18,888 bases of DNA from an uncultured bacterium (GCA_905215015.1 CAJMOS010000056.1:1-18888); one strand, 5' to 3'. Positions 1 to 7,460 are shown, counted from the first letter of the stretch. Notes: generated from the sequence alone by a model not told the origin. Made by a program: numbers and translations.

Positions 1-98
1 ACCCGATCAAGGACGGTGATGCGGAGATCAACGGGGTGCTGGTCACCATCGACGTGGTGACCGGGAAGGCGCTTTCCATCAGGCGGATCCAGGCATGA
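1..98 (+). CDS. 3' end of an unrecognised upstream gene (partial)
   Basis: An open frame read from base 3 runs to a TGA at 96-98 and gives a 31-residue tail ending in ALSIRRIQA. The alternating hydrophobic and polar pattern suggests beta strands, but I do not recognise the family. The stop overlaps the ATG of the next gene as ATGA, a sign of translational coupling, so the fragment is probably real and co-transcribed with tlyA. The N-terminus lies outside the window. Confidence 0.55.
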   Translation, partial: PIKDGDAEINGVLVTIDVVTGKALSIRRIQA

Positions 99-850
99 AG
101 AAGCGTGCGCTGATCGATCTGCTTGTCCTGAATTACCCGGATATCAGTAGAGAGAAGTTTGGCGCCTACATCGTCTGCCGGAATGTGCTTGCTGGCGGAG
201 AGGTCTGCGCCGATCCGAAGATGAAGTTTTCCGAGGATATCCCGCTTTCTTTTACCTTTGAGAAATACGTCTCCCGTGGCGGCTACAAGCTGGAGCATGC
301 CTTGCAAGCCTTCCATCTGGATGTGGCAGGCATGTGCATGCTGGACGCGGGGTCCTCTACCGGTGGCTTCACCGACTGCCTGTTGCAGCACGGAGCAAGG
401 CTGGTCCACGCGGTCGATGTCGGGACCAACCAACTTTCCTGGAAGCTTCGGCAGGATGAACGGGTCAAAGTGCACGAGCAGCAGAACATCATGACTCTCG
501 ATGTGCTGGACCCGGCACCCCAGGCGGCGGTCTGCGACCTTTCCTTCCGTTCGATCAGCGGCGCCGCGGGCCACATCCTCTCATTGTGCGGCAACAGCTG
601 GCTGGTCAGCCTGATCAAGCCGCAGTTCGAGCTACCCAAAGGCCAGCCTGGCTTCCACGGCGTGGTCACGGACCCCCAATTGCTGCGCGATGTCCTGTTG
701 TCTGTCTATCGGCAACTTTCTGACGAGAACATAGCCGTTCGGGATATCGTCAAGAGTCCCATTACCGGCAGGAAGGGAAATACCGAGTACTTGGCGCTCC
801 TAGCCCTGGATGGGGCTTTGGATGAGCCGTCATTTCTGGCGAAGCTCTGA
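95..850 (+). CDS. tlyA: TlyA-family rRNA 2'-O-methyltransferase
   Basis: The protein is 251 aa, close to the usual TlyA length. An N-terminal S4-type RNA-binding region (about residues 1-58) contains the family pattern of a basic start and a glycine turn. The linker YVSRGGYKLEHAL (58-70) is the TlyA hallmark. The FtsJ-like Rossmann domain follows, with the SAM-binding motif LDAGSSTGGFTD (83-94), DLSF (148-151), KPQFEL (175-180) and SPITGRKGNTEYL (221-233). These supply the lysine, aspartate and glutamate residues expected of an FtsJ-type K-D-K-E site. TlyA enzymes methylate the ribose of cytidines in 16S and/or 23S rRNA; which cytidine is used here cannot be read from sequence. The start overlaps the upstream stop (ATGA). 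The last 21 bp overlap the convergent gene on the other strand. Confidence 0.93.
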   Translation: MKKRALIDLLVLNYPDISREKFGAYIVCRNVLAGGEVCADPKMKFSEDIPLSFTFEKYVSRGGYKLEHALQAFHLDVAGMCMLDAGSSTGGFTDCLLQHGARLVHAVDVGTNQLSWKLRQDERVKVHEQQNIMTLDVLDPAPQAAVCDLSFRSISGAAGHILSLCGNSWLVSLIKPQFELPKGQPGFHGVVTDPQLLRDVLLSVYRQLSDENIAVRDIVKSPITGRKGNTEYLALLALDGALDEPSFLAKL

Positions 851-1354
851 GAGGGGCCGGCCCTCAACCAGGATCTGCACCTTGTCGACAGCCTCGAAAG
901 CCAGCACCGTTGCTTCCAGCTGCTCCTCTGCCTTGTCCAGGTCGGGGGAATTGAGGAGCTGGCGGGAAAGGTCGACAAAGAGCGTGCGGCTGGAGAGCGT
1001 GCACCCGATCAGCTCGGTGTGGGGGGCGATAAAGCTGGCGGCTCCTTTCTTGACGCTTGCCAGGTCTGGGCCTGCGAGCAGGTTCTCCAATGTGTCGTGG
1101 TATTGGTCGCCACCGAGCCGTTTCTGCCATTGCTGGAAACCGACCTCCTTCAGCGCGCTGTCGAGGAAGAAGACAGTGACCTGCCGGTGGTCGCTTGCCA
1201 TCTGCTCGACGGAGCGGGAGGCAAGCAGTTCCCGCACCCCGCTGCGCTGGAAGGCGTCACGGATTTTGGGCAGGTACCCCAAGACCAGCAGGCAGGAGAG
1301 GACCAGCCAGCAGAGCCATGCGACCAAGTAGGGGTGTTTCGGAAGGTGGGGCAT
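830..1354 (-). CDS. Membrane-anchored GerMN-domain protein
   Basis: The protein is 174 aa from the ATG at 1354, which has a weak AAGG-type ribosome site 5-8 nt upstream. The open frame extends to 1615, but that extension would run over the ptsI start and encodes nothing recognisable. An N-terminal hydrophobic helix (about residues 8-28) is followed by a soluble domain with VTVFFLDS (59-66), a central DTLENLLAGP (87-96) and TLFVDLSRQLL (124-134). That succession of strands and helix is typical of the GerMN domain first described in sporulation protein GerM and also found in lipoproteins of non-sporulating bacteria. The domain is thought to bind an envelope ligand; its function here is unknown. 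The gene is convergent with tlyA and divergent from ptsI. Confidence 0.75.
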   Translation of the reverse strand: MPHLPKHPYLVAWLCWLVLSCLLVLGYLPKIRDAFQRSGVRELLASRSVEQMASDHRQVTVFFLDSALKEVGFQQWQKRLGGDQYHDTLENLLAGPDLASVKKGAASFIAPHTELIGCTLSSRTLFVDLSRQLLNSPDLDKAEEQLEATVLAFEAVDKVQILVEGRPLSELRQK

Positions 1355-1439
1355 AGCCTTGAGTGTACCCGACCAGCCGTAGCCTTTCCAGTGGCATCGT
1401 GTTCGGGACAGGATTTTCTCGGGAACGGCAGGAAAAGCG

Positions 1440-1468
1440 TTGAGCCCTTTTTTTATCTGCGATACCAT
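1440..1468 (+). promoter_or_regulatory. Candidate ptsI promoter giving a near-leaderless mRNA
   Basis: TTGAGC (1440-1445), a 17-nt spacer containing a T7 tract, and TACCAT (1463-1468) resemble sigma-70 boxes at four of six positions each. Transcription would begin near 1475, only about 3 nt before the ptsI ATG at 1478. This agrees with the absence of any Shine-Dalgarno-like sequence ahead of that ATG. Confidence 0.4.
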
Positions 1469-1482
1469 GATGGTACCATGAT
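1463..1482. repeat. Nested palindromes and direct repeat at the ptsI start
   Basis: TACCATGATGGTA (1463-1475) is a perfect inverted repeat around a central G. ATGGTACCAT (1470-1479) is a second perfect palindrome sharing half of it. TACCATGAT also occurs twice in direct orientation (1463-1471 and 1474-1482). The array covers the predicted -10 box and the start codon, where a repressor would be expected to bind. Chance is possible at this length. Confidence 0.45.
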
Positions 1483-3190
1483 TCAACGAAAAGGCATCGG
1501 TACAGCATACGGTCTTGTGCGCGGAGAGGCCTATCTCTATCTCCACCATCCAGTCGCTGTAGCCCACGATTCCATCACTTCGGAGCAGGTGCCCGGTGAG
1601 ATCCGGCGGTTCCACCAGGCGGTTGATGCCGCCATCGCCCTGCTACGGGAGGGCAAGGGCGACAAGACCAGCCAGAGCATCATCGATACCCACGTGATGA
1701 TGCTGGAGGATCCAGCCTTCAAGAGCCAGGTCGAGGACCGCATCACCCAGGACCAGGTGTGTGCCCCCTGGGCCGTCGAGTCGGTGGTGGAGCAGATGGT
1801 CAGCATGCTCGACCAGAGCGGGGATGCGAGCCTGAAAGAGCGTTGCGACGACCTGCGTGACGTCTCTTTCCAGGTGATCGAGTGCCTTGAAGGCAGGAAC
1901 AGCGGGAGCTTGGACCATCTGGACCATGACGTGATCCTGGTCAGCGACCGGCTGATGCCGAGCGAGCTTTTCCTGATGGACAAGACCCATGTGAAGGGCA
2001 TCGCCCTCGATTCCGGCGGCCCCACCAGCCACGTGGCCATCCTTACCCGTTCCCTCCGCATCCCATCGGTCATCGGTCTCGGCGACCTTTCCAGCCATGT
2101 CAGGCCGGCCAGCCAGGTGGTGGTCAACGGATTCGCCGGCAGCGTGGTGGTCGACCCCGACCAAGACGCGTTGGAAAAATTCAATCATGAGTTCCAGCGG
2201 CTGCTGCTCCATGACCGCGAGCTGGAAAAGCTCGCCCGGGAGACGACCGTCATGAAGGACGGCCGGATGTTGCACCTGATGGCCAACATCGAGATGATTG
2301 ATGAGGTGGACCACATCCATGAGGTGGGTTGTGACGGAGTAGGGCTTTTCCGTTCCGAGTACCTGATCATCAACCAAGGGGAAAATGTCAGCGAGGAGGT
2401 GCAGTTCAACGACTACCGCACCATCGTCGAGAAGATGGCTCCCAAGCCAGTGACCATCCGCACCTTCGATGTCGGCGGAGACAAGGTGGTTCCCGGGCTT
2501 GGCATCGACGAGCAGAACCCGATTCTCGGTTGGCGCGCTGTCCGGTTCTGCCTGTCCCGCAAGGATATCTTCCTGACCCAGCTCCGAGCCCTGCTCAGGG
2601 CTTCCGTCTATGGAAAGCTGAGGATCATGTTCCCGATGATCAGCGGTGTCGGGGAGCTGGATGCGGTGCTTGCCGTGCTGGAGGAAGCCAAACGTTCCCT
2701 TGCTGCCTCGGGCATCCCCTACGACAAGGACGTCCAGGTCGGGACGATGATCGAGGTGCCTAGCGCCGCGCTTTGCGCCGATCTGCTTGCCAAGCGGGTC
2801 GACTTCTTCTCGATCGGCACCAACGACCTGATCCAGTACACTTTGGCCGTTGACCGCGGGAATGAGAAGATCTCCTATCTCTACCAGCCCTATCATCCGG
2901 CGGTGCTCCGCTCGATCCGCATGGTCATTGCTGCCGCCCACGCCGCCCACATCCCCTGCGGCATGTGCGGAGAGATGGCGGGCGACCCTCGTTGCTCGGT
3001 GCTGCTTGCCGGTCTTGGGTTGGACGAGTTCTCCATGGATCCCCAGAATGTGCTGGAGGTGCGCAGTGTGCTGCGCCGTGTCAGCTGGCAGGAAGCGAAG
3101 GAACTGAAGGACAGGGTCATGGCGCTGGAGAGCGCCGATGCGGTAAGCCACACGATGGAAATCTGGATGAAGGACCATCAGGCGAAGTAG
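1478..3190 (+). CDS. ptsI: Phosphoenolpyruvate-protein phosphotransferase (PTS enzyme I)
   Basis: The protein is 570 aa, the normal enzyme I size. It moves phosphate from PEP to HPr in the cytoplasm. The HPr-binding/N-terminal region (about 1-145) is followed by the phosphohistidine loop GGPTSHVAIL with active His185. The TIM-barrel PEP site shows GLFRSEYL (289-296), GWRAVRF (351-357), the signature DFFSIGTNDLIQY (442-454) and GMCGEMAGD with the acid/base Cys497. The frame is open far upstream, but homology (MxxxKGIG at the N-terminus) fixes the ATG at 1478. There is no Shine-Dalgarno sequence, and the start sits in a palindrome. No HPr, enzyme II or HPr kinase gene lies in the window, so this EI may serve sugar uptake or only a regulatory phosphorelay. 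It is followed 58 bp later by der. Confidence 0.96.
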   Translation: MIQRKGIGTAYGLVRGEAYLYLHHPVAVAHDSITSEQVPGEIRRFHQAVDAAIALLREGKGDKTSQSIIDTHVMMLEDPAFKSQVEDRITQDQVCAPWAVESVVEQMVSMLDQSGDASLKERCDDLRDVSFQVIECLEGRNSGSLDHLDHDVILVSDRLMPSELFLMDKTHVKGIALDSGGPTSHVAILTRSLRIPSVIGLGDLSSHVRPASQVVVNGFAGSVVVDPDQDALEKFNHEFQRLLLHDRELEKLARETTVMKDGRMLHLMANIEMIDEVDHIHEVGCDGVGLFRSEYLIINQGENVSEEVQFNDYRTIVEKMAPKPVTIRTFDVGGDKVVPGLGIDEQNPILGWRAVRFCLSRKDIFLTQLRALLRASVYGKLRIMFPMISGVGELDAVLAVLEEAKRSLAASGIPYDKDVQVGTMIEVPSAALCADLLAKRVDFFSIGTNDLIQYTLAVDRGNEKISYLYQPYHPAVLRSIRMVIAAAHAAHIPCGMCGEMAGDPRCSVLLAGLGLDEFSMDPQNVLEVRSVLRRVSWQEAKELKDRVMALESADAVSHTMEIWMKDHQAK

Positions 3191-3193
3191 GTG

Positions 3194-3222
3194 TTGCCTT
3201 TTTCGTTCCTTCATGAGATTAT
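3194..3222 (+). promoter_or_regulatory. Weak candidate promoter for der
   Basis: TTGCCT (3194-3199) and GATTAT (3217-3222) are separated by 17 nt. Each matches the sigma-70 consensus at four of six positions. The putative -10 overlaps the left arm of the hairpin at 3206-3240, so a transcript started here would lack that hairpin, unlike read-through from ptsI. Confidence 0.25.
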
Positions 3223-3240
3223 TCAATCTCCTTCAAGGAA
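3206..3240 (+). promoter_or_regulatory. Hairpin sequestering the der ribosome-binding site
   Basis: TTCCTT (3206-3211) is complementary to AAGGAA (3235-3240). Inside it GAGATT (3215-3220) pairs with AATCTC (3225-3230) around the loop ATTC. A 3x4-nt internal loop separates the two 6-bp stems. AAGGAA is the only good Shine-Dalgarno sequence for der, 8 nt before its ATG, so the folded RNA would hide the ribosome site. The pairing is read directly; the regulatory role is inferred. Confidence 0.5.
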
Positions 3241-3248
3241 TAAAGCAA

Positions 3249-4820
3249 ATGGATGAAATAAAAGAAATGGAAGATACCCAGACGATTCCCACCGTTGCCA
3301 TCATCGGACGGCCAAACGTGGGGAAAAGCACGCTGTTCAATCGCCTGCTCGGCAAGAGACGCGCCATCACCAGCCCGGTCGCGGGGGTGACCCGTGACAC
3401 GATCAGCGAACGCTGGCTTTTGGGCAACCATCCCGTCAACCTCGTCGACTCTGGTGGCGTCAAGGTAGACCGGGAGGAGATGGATTCGCTGGTGGCCAAG
3501 CGCGCCCTCGGCCTGCTCGACAAGGCTGACGCGATCCTCTTCTTGGTCGACTGCACCGAGATGACCGCCGAGGACGACGAACTGATGCAGACGTTGCGCC
3601 CCTATACCGACAAGGTGATCCTTGTGGTCAACAAGGTCGACGACGAGAAACGCAAGAATCTGGTCTGGGACTTCTATGGCTATGGGTATCAGCGGGTGGT
3701 CGGCATTTCTTCCGCCCACGGCCTCGGCATCGAGGACCTTGAGGACACCCTGATGGGAATCCTGAACCTGACGACGGTGGAGAACGCTCCGGAAAGCGTC
3801 CCGCAGCTACGCTTGGCCATCCTGGGCAAGCCCAATACCGGCAAGAGCACCCTGACCAACCTGCTGGTCGGCAGCGACCTCTCCCTGGTCAGCAATATCG
3901 CCGGCACCACCCGTGACGTGGTGCATGGCACCTTTACCTACAAGGGAACCGAGTTCTCCGTCATGGATACCGCCGGTATCCGCCGCAAGGGGAAGGTGGA
4001 GGACGATGTCGAATACTATTCGGTCAACCGCGCCATCAAGAGCATCGACGAGGCCGATGTGGTGTTGTTGATGATCGACTCCCTCGAGGGCGTGACCGAC
4101 CAGGACAAGAAGATCGCCGGTCTGGTGACCCGCCGGGGTGTCGGAATCGTCCTGGTGTTGAACAAGATCGACCTGTTGACCGTGAAGAACCAGCTGCAGG
4201 CCATCGAGGACCGCACTCGCTTCCTGTTCCCGGTTCTGGGCTTCGCCCCCCTTGTCGCCATCAGCGCCAAGGACGGCGAGAACATCGGCAAGTTGCTGGA
4301 TACCGTCTGGGAAGTCCATTGCGAGATGCAGAAACGCGTCGACACCTCGGTCTTGAACGCCGCGGTCGCCCGCTGGGGCGAGAAATACCAGCCGCCACGA
4401 GGCGAGCTGGGCCATTACAAGGTCTATTATGGCACCCAGATCAGTGCGTCTCCGGTCAAATTCCTCTTCTTCGTCAACCACACGAAGGACTTTCCGCCGA
4501 TGTACATCCAGTACCTGAAGAACTGCATCCGCAAGGACCTCGGCTTCTCGATGGTGCCGGTGGAGATCGACCTGCGCGAGAGGCGTCGCAATCCGTCGTT
4601 GCACGACAAGCCGAGACAGGCTCCCAGCCTGACGGCGATCAAGAAGAACGCGGCCGAGAAGGCCGCAAAGGCCAGAAGCGGAGGAAGGGCAAAAGCCAAG
4701 GCGCGTCCGGTCAAGCCGGGAAACAAGGCGTCCTATGGCAAGGCGCTGAAGCGGCAGAGCAAAATCCAGAAGAATGCCGGGCAGATGCAGCAACACCTGC
4801 AGAAGAAGCATGGACGCTGA
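3249..4820 (+). CDS. der: Ribosome-assembly GTPase Der (EngA)
   Basis: The protein is 523 aa with two tandem Era-like GTPase domains and a KH-like C-terminal domain, the architecture unique to Der, which acts in 50S ribosome maturation. Domain 1 shows GRPNVGKST (20-28), a DSGG switch II (67-70) and NKVD (128-131). Domain 2 shows GKPNTGKST (193-201), DTAGIRRK (240-247), NKIDL (305-309) and SAKDG (339-343). The KH part ends near residue 445 in DLRERRRNP. A strongly basic tail of about 75 residues, rich in Lys, Ala and Arg, follows and is longer than in many Der proteins. The start at 3249 is chosen for AAGGAA at 3235-3240; an ATG at 3213 has no ribosome site. The last 11 bp overlap the HAD gene. 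Confidence 0.95.
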   Translation: MDEIKEMEDTQTIPTVAIIGRPNVGKSTLFNRLLGKRRAITSPVAGVTRDTISERWLLGNHPVNLVDSGGVKVDREEMDSLVAKRALGLLDKADAILFLVDCTEMTAEDDELMQTLRPYTDKVILVVNKVDDEKRKNLVWDFYGYGYQRVVGISSAHGLGIEDLEDTLMGILNLTTVENAPESVPQLRLAILGKPNTGKSTLTNLLVGSDLSLVSNIAGTTRDVVHGTFTYKGTEFSVMDTAGIRRKGKVEDDVEYYSVNRAIKSIDEADVVLLMIDSLEGVTDQDKKIAGLVTRRGVGIVLVLNKIDLLTVKNQLQAIEDRTRFLFPVLGFAPLVAISAKDGENIGKLLDTVWEVHCEMQKRVDTSVLNAAVARWGEKYQPPRGELGHYKVYYGTQISASPVKFLFFVNHTKDFPPMYIQYLKNCIRKDLGFSMVPVEIDLRERRRNPSLHDKPRQAPSLTAIKKNAAEKAAKARSGGRAKAKARPVKPGNKASYGKALKRQSKIQKNAGQMQQHLQKKHGR

Positions 4821-5505
4821 GATCAAGGCTGTCGCCTTTGATGTCGATGGCACCCTCTATCCCCAACGGAGCTACTATTGGCGTATGTTTCTGGCAGGGA
4901 TGAAGGCTCCGTTGCTCTCCTGGGCCTACAACCGTGCCAGAAGGGCCTACCGTGTCGAGCAGGCCGGTGTGCCGACCGTCCCGGAGAACCGGGCAGGATA
5001 CCTGGACCGGCTTTCCCGGCTGATGCTCGGCTTGCTCCACCGCAAGGTCACCCAACGGTCGGTCGATCGGATGGAGAAAATGGTGGAACTTGTGTTCTAC
5101 AACAGCTGGAGACGACTGTACCAGGTGGTTCCCGAGCGCAAGGGGATGCGCGAGACGTTGCATTTGCTCAAGGAACGAGGCTATACGATCGCCGTCCTGA
5201 GTGATTTCCCTTTGGAAGGGAAGCTCAAGGCCCTTGGGGTGGACGACGTGGTGGATGTCGCCCTCTCTAGCGAGGATATCGGTTATCTGAAACCTGACCC
5301 TCGGGTTTTTTCAAAACTGGTTTCTTGTATCAATCTTGAGCCTCAAGAGGTTTTATATGTGGGAGACAGCTACCACAAGGATGTGCTGGGCGCGCGTGGG
5401 GTTGGCATGCATTCTTGCCTGATCACCTCGAGCAGCAAGAAACGCCACCTGTTCCCCGAAGCGGAGCATGTGGTAACATCGTATTCGGAACTTGCTGCTC
5501 TCTAA
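4810..5505 (+). CDS. HAD-superfamily phosphatase-like hydrolase
   Basis: The protein is 231 aa from the ATG at 4810, which puts the catalytic motif close to the N-terminus as usual. Motif I is FDVDGTLYP, with nucleophile Asp11 and acid/base Asp13. A helical cap of about 100 residues rich in Arg and Tyr follows. Motif II is VLSDFP (Ser131), motif III Lys161 in YLKPDP, and motif IV VGDSYHKD (Asp186 and Asp191). All catalytic residues are present, so an active Mg-dependent phosphatase is likely. The substrate cannot be told; phosphoglycolate- or nucleotide-phosphatase-like subfamilies fit best. The start lies 11 bp inside der with only a weak AGAAG ribosome site, implying translational coupling to der. 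Confidence 0.88.
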   Translation: MDAEIKAVAFDVDGTLYPQRSYYWRMFLAGMKAPLLSWAYNRARRAYRVEQAGVPTVPENRAGYLDRLSRLMLGLLHRKVTQRSVDRMEKMVELVFYNSWRRLYQVVPERKGMRETLHLLKERGYTIAVLSDFPLEGKLKALGVDDVVDVALSSEDIGYLKPDPRVFSKLVSCINLEPQEVLYVGDSYHKDVLGARGVGMHSCLITSSSKKRHLFPEAEHVVTSYSELAAL

Positions 5506-5519
5506 AGGGGGTCCTTGCC

Positions 5520-7247
5520 TTGACGTTTTATGTATTCGCGTTTGTGTTGTTCGCCGTCAATTTTGTCATCAGTCTCCTGCTCTTCGGTGCCGCCAATGAC
5601 CGCAAGAAGATGATGCGGATCCAGGAACAATTGAAAAGGCTTGGTGCCGCGAGCGAGAAGGAGAACTACCGCCTGCGCGAGAATTCCCAGCATGCGATCG
5701 AGATTGTCAACCAGAAAATCGTCCAGGCCCAGAACGTGATGGGGGAGATGGACGGGAAGATCCTCGACATCCAGAACCGCAGCCAAGACTTGGCCAAGCT
5801 TCAGGCGACTTTGTCCAACTACCGGCAGGTGATGGGTCAGCTCGCCTCAATCACCGACCAGGCCGAAGCGCGTATCCAGGAAATCCGCGGCGACATCGCC
5901 GAGGTGGAGCAGATCCGCCAGACCATCGCCCGGTTCCAGGAGGATACCGCCAAGGAAAAAGCCGCCATCGAGACGATGCGGACCGAGGGCGAGGCCGCAC
6001 TGAAGACGATGCGGGAGGAGAACGAGGCTGCGGTCAAGAGCCTGCTTGCCGCAAGCGAGGAGAAACTGACCGGCTTCCAGAAGCAGGTCGAGGAACTGAT
6101 GGCAAAGACCAAGAGTTCCATCGACAGCTACACCGACGCGTTGGAGAAGCAAAAGCAGGACGCCCTCCAGGCGGTCGAGGAGCAGGGGAAGAAGTTCGGC
6201 GAGTTCGAACAACAGATGAAAGAGTCCTTGCAGAAGAGCGAGGACGACTTCAAACGGCTACGCTTCGAAACCGTCAGCCAGGTGGACAAGGATATGTCCA
6301 ACTTCACCGTCAGTTGCGCGGAAAAGATGGAGACTGTCTTCAAACAGACCATCGAGCAGATCGATGCCTCCTTCCATACCATGGTCTCCACCAGCCAGGT
6401 CTTTATCAACGAGCTGGATGGACGCCTTGCCTCCGCAAAGGATATCGCCGCCACGTTGGACGCCAACAGCGCCCAGCGGCTTGAGGAGGTCAGCAAGAAG
6501 CTGGCAGAATACACCCACCAGCTTTCCAACAACGAGGCGCTCAACGCCACCCAGGAAAGCCACAAGCGGCAGATGGAGGAGTCGATCGACGAGTTGCAGT
6601 CAGAGACCGACGCCCTGCACGACGAGCTTGAGCGGCTGAAGACCGAGAAGGCCGAAATCGTCAGGGAGATGGAGGAACGGGCCGGACGCCTGGCCGACGA
6701 TGTCACCTCGGTTCCTGCCCAGGCGCCAGAAAACCCTGATGACCAAGAGCCGGTATTCGACTTCAAGCCGATTCCTTCCAGCGCTTTCAACGAGCAGTCG
6801 GCATCCGGACCGGTGGCCGACTCCGACTCGGCCAAAGAGCAAGTGGAGCAAGCCCCGATCCCGCAGACGGCCGATGCTTCGTCCTCTGCGACCGAACCCC
6901 CGTTGGATTTCAACCTTCCTTCTGAGGCTCTTGTTGCCGACGAGCCCGGACCAGAGCCGGAATCCGAAACGGGAGAGGAGCCTGAAGAGCAGGGAGATGG
7001 CGGGGAAGCGTCTTCCGAATACGCCACCCAGGAAAAGGTAGCCGAGTCCGAAGGGGAAGTGGAACCTGAAGAAGAACTTGTGCTCGACGACATGGTGGAC
7101 CTTGAGGAGCCGCAGCAGAGCGCGGAGAGTGAGGATATTTCCTCCCTGGACGATCTGGAGACACATGAGGTCAAGCCTGAACCCGAGAAAAAGCCCAAGC
7201 AGTACATCCCGGTCGGGGACGATGAGTCGATCAGCCTGGACGACTGA
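5520..7247 (+). CDS. Long coiled-coil membrane protein with acidic tail (SpiroCoCo-like)
   Basis: The protein is 575 aa, read from a TTG at 5520 preceded by AGGGGG (5506-5511) at 8-nt spacing. This start keeps an N-terminal membrane helix (about residues 3-23) and begins 14 nt after the HAD stop. Residues about 30-390 are almost unbroken heptad-type sequence rich in Glu, Gln, Lys and Ala and nearly free of Pro and Gly, so a very long coiled coil is expected. Residues about 395-575 are acidic, Pro/Ser-rich and probably disordered. They carry short repeated motifs (LDF or FDF followed by P, and SLDD twice) and end in ESISLDD. The layout recalls the spirochaete coiled-coil family called SpiroCoCo in some annotations, recalled from memory and not checked. 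There is no RmuC nuclease domain. A structural or scaffolding role in the envelope is inference. Confidence 0.8.
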   Translation: MTFYVFAFVLFAVNFVISLLLFGAANDRKKMMRIQEQLKRLGAASEKENYRLRENSQHAIEIVNQKIVQAQNVMGEMDGKILDIQNRSQDLAKLQATLSNYRQVMGQLASITDQAEARIQEIRGDIAEVEQIRQTIARFQEDTAKEKAAIETMRTEGEAALKTMREENEAAVKSLLAASEEKLTGFQKQVEELMAKTKSSIDSYTDALEKQKQDALQAVEEQGKKFGEFEQQMKESLQKSEDDFKRLRFETVSQVDKDMSNFTVSCAEKMETVFKQTIEQIDASFHTMVSTSQVFINELDGRLASAKDIAATLDANSAQRLEEVSKKLAEYTHQLSNNEALNATQESHKRQMEESIDELQSETDALHDELERLKTEKAEIVREMEERAGRLADDVTSVPAQAPENPDDQEPVFDFKPIPSSAFNEQSASGPVADSDSAKEQVEQAPIPQTADASSSATEPPLDFNLPSEALVADEPGPEPESETGEEPEEQGDGGEASSEYATQEKVAESEGEVEPEEELVLDDMVDLEEPQQSAESEDISSLDDLETHEVKPEPEKKPKQYIPVGDDESISLDD

Positions 7248-7361
7248 TGGGATTCTATCGGGAACCGGCATTTCAACGCCAAAAAGGGGCTCGACCTTGT
7301 GCTCCAGACACCATAGGCCATCGGAATCCTGCAATTGCAAGAAGAAGTACCGGGTGGATTA

Positions 7362-7391
7362 TGCTACAATCTTCCCCGCGGTAGCAGGGGG
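7362..7391 (+). promoter_or_regulatory. Extended -10 promoter candidate with hairpin at the start, upstream of grpE
   Basis: TGCTACAAT (7362-7370) matches the extended -10 pattern TGnTAnAAT. No convincing -35 lies at the right distance. CCCCGC (7374-7379) can pair with GC-A-GGGG (7384-7390) around GGTA, placing a hairpin at the expected start site. The rest of the 294-bp spacer 7248-7541 holds no gene and no clear terminator for the coiled-coil gene. Confidence 0.35.
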
Positions 7392-7460
7392 GCGTTTCAA
7401 AAGCCGGAATACCCGTCTTCTTAATATCTCATTCTCCATGTCAGCGGGGTTCTTTGTTGC

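Noticed and set aside
1019..1477. An N-terminal extension of about 150 residues on enzyme I
   Set aside because: This open stretch overlaps the GerMN gene on the other strand, and its translation is unlike any enzyme I. Homology begins exactly at the ATG at 1478.
1643..3226. A 527-codon minus-strand frame opposite ptsI
   Set aside because: It mirrors a strongly biased, well-supported gene, has no family motif and no ribosome site, and its His/Asp/Leu-rich composition is typical of antisense translation.
6128..7321. A 397-codon Ser-rich minus-strand frame opposite the coiled-coil gene
   Set aside because: The serine richness is the reverse complement of Glu-, Lys- and Ala-rich coiled-coil codons. 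The plus-strand protein has coherent membrane, coiled-coil and tail regions.
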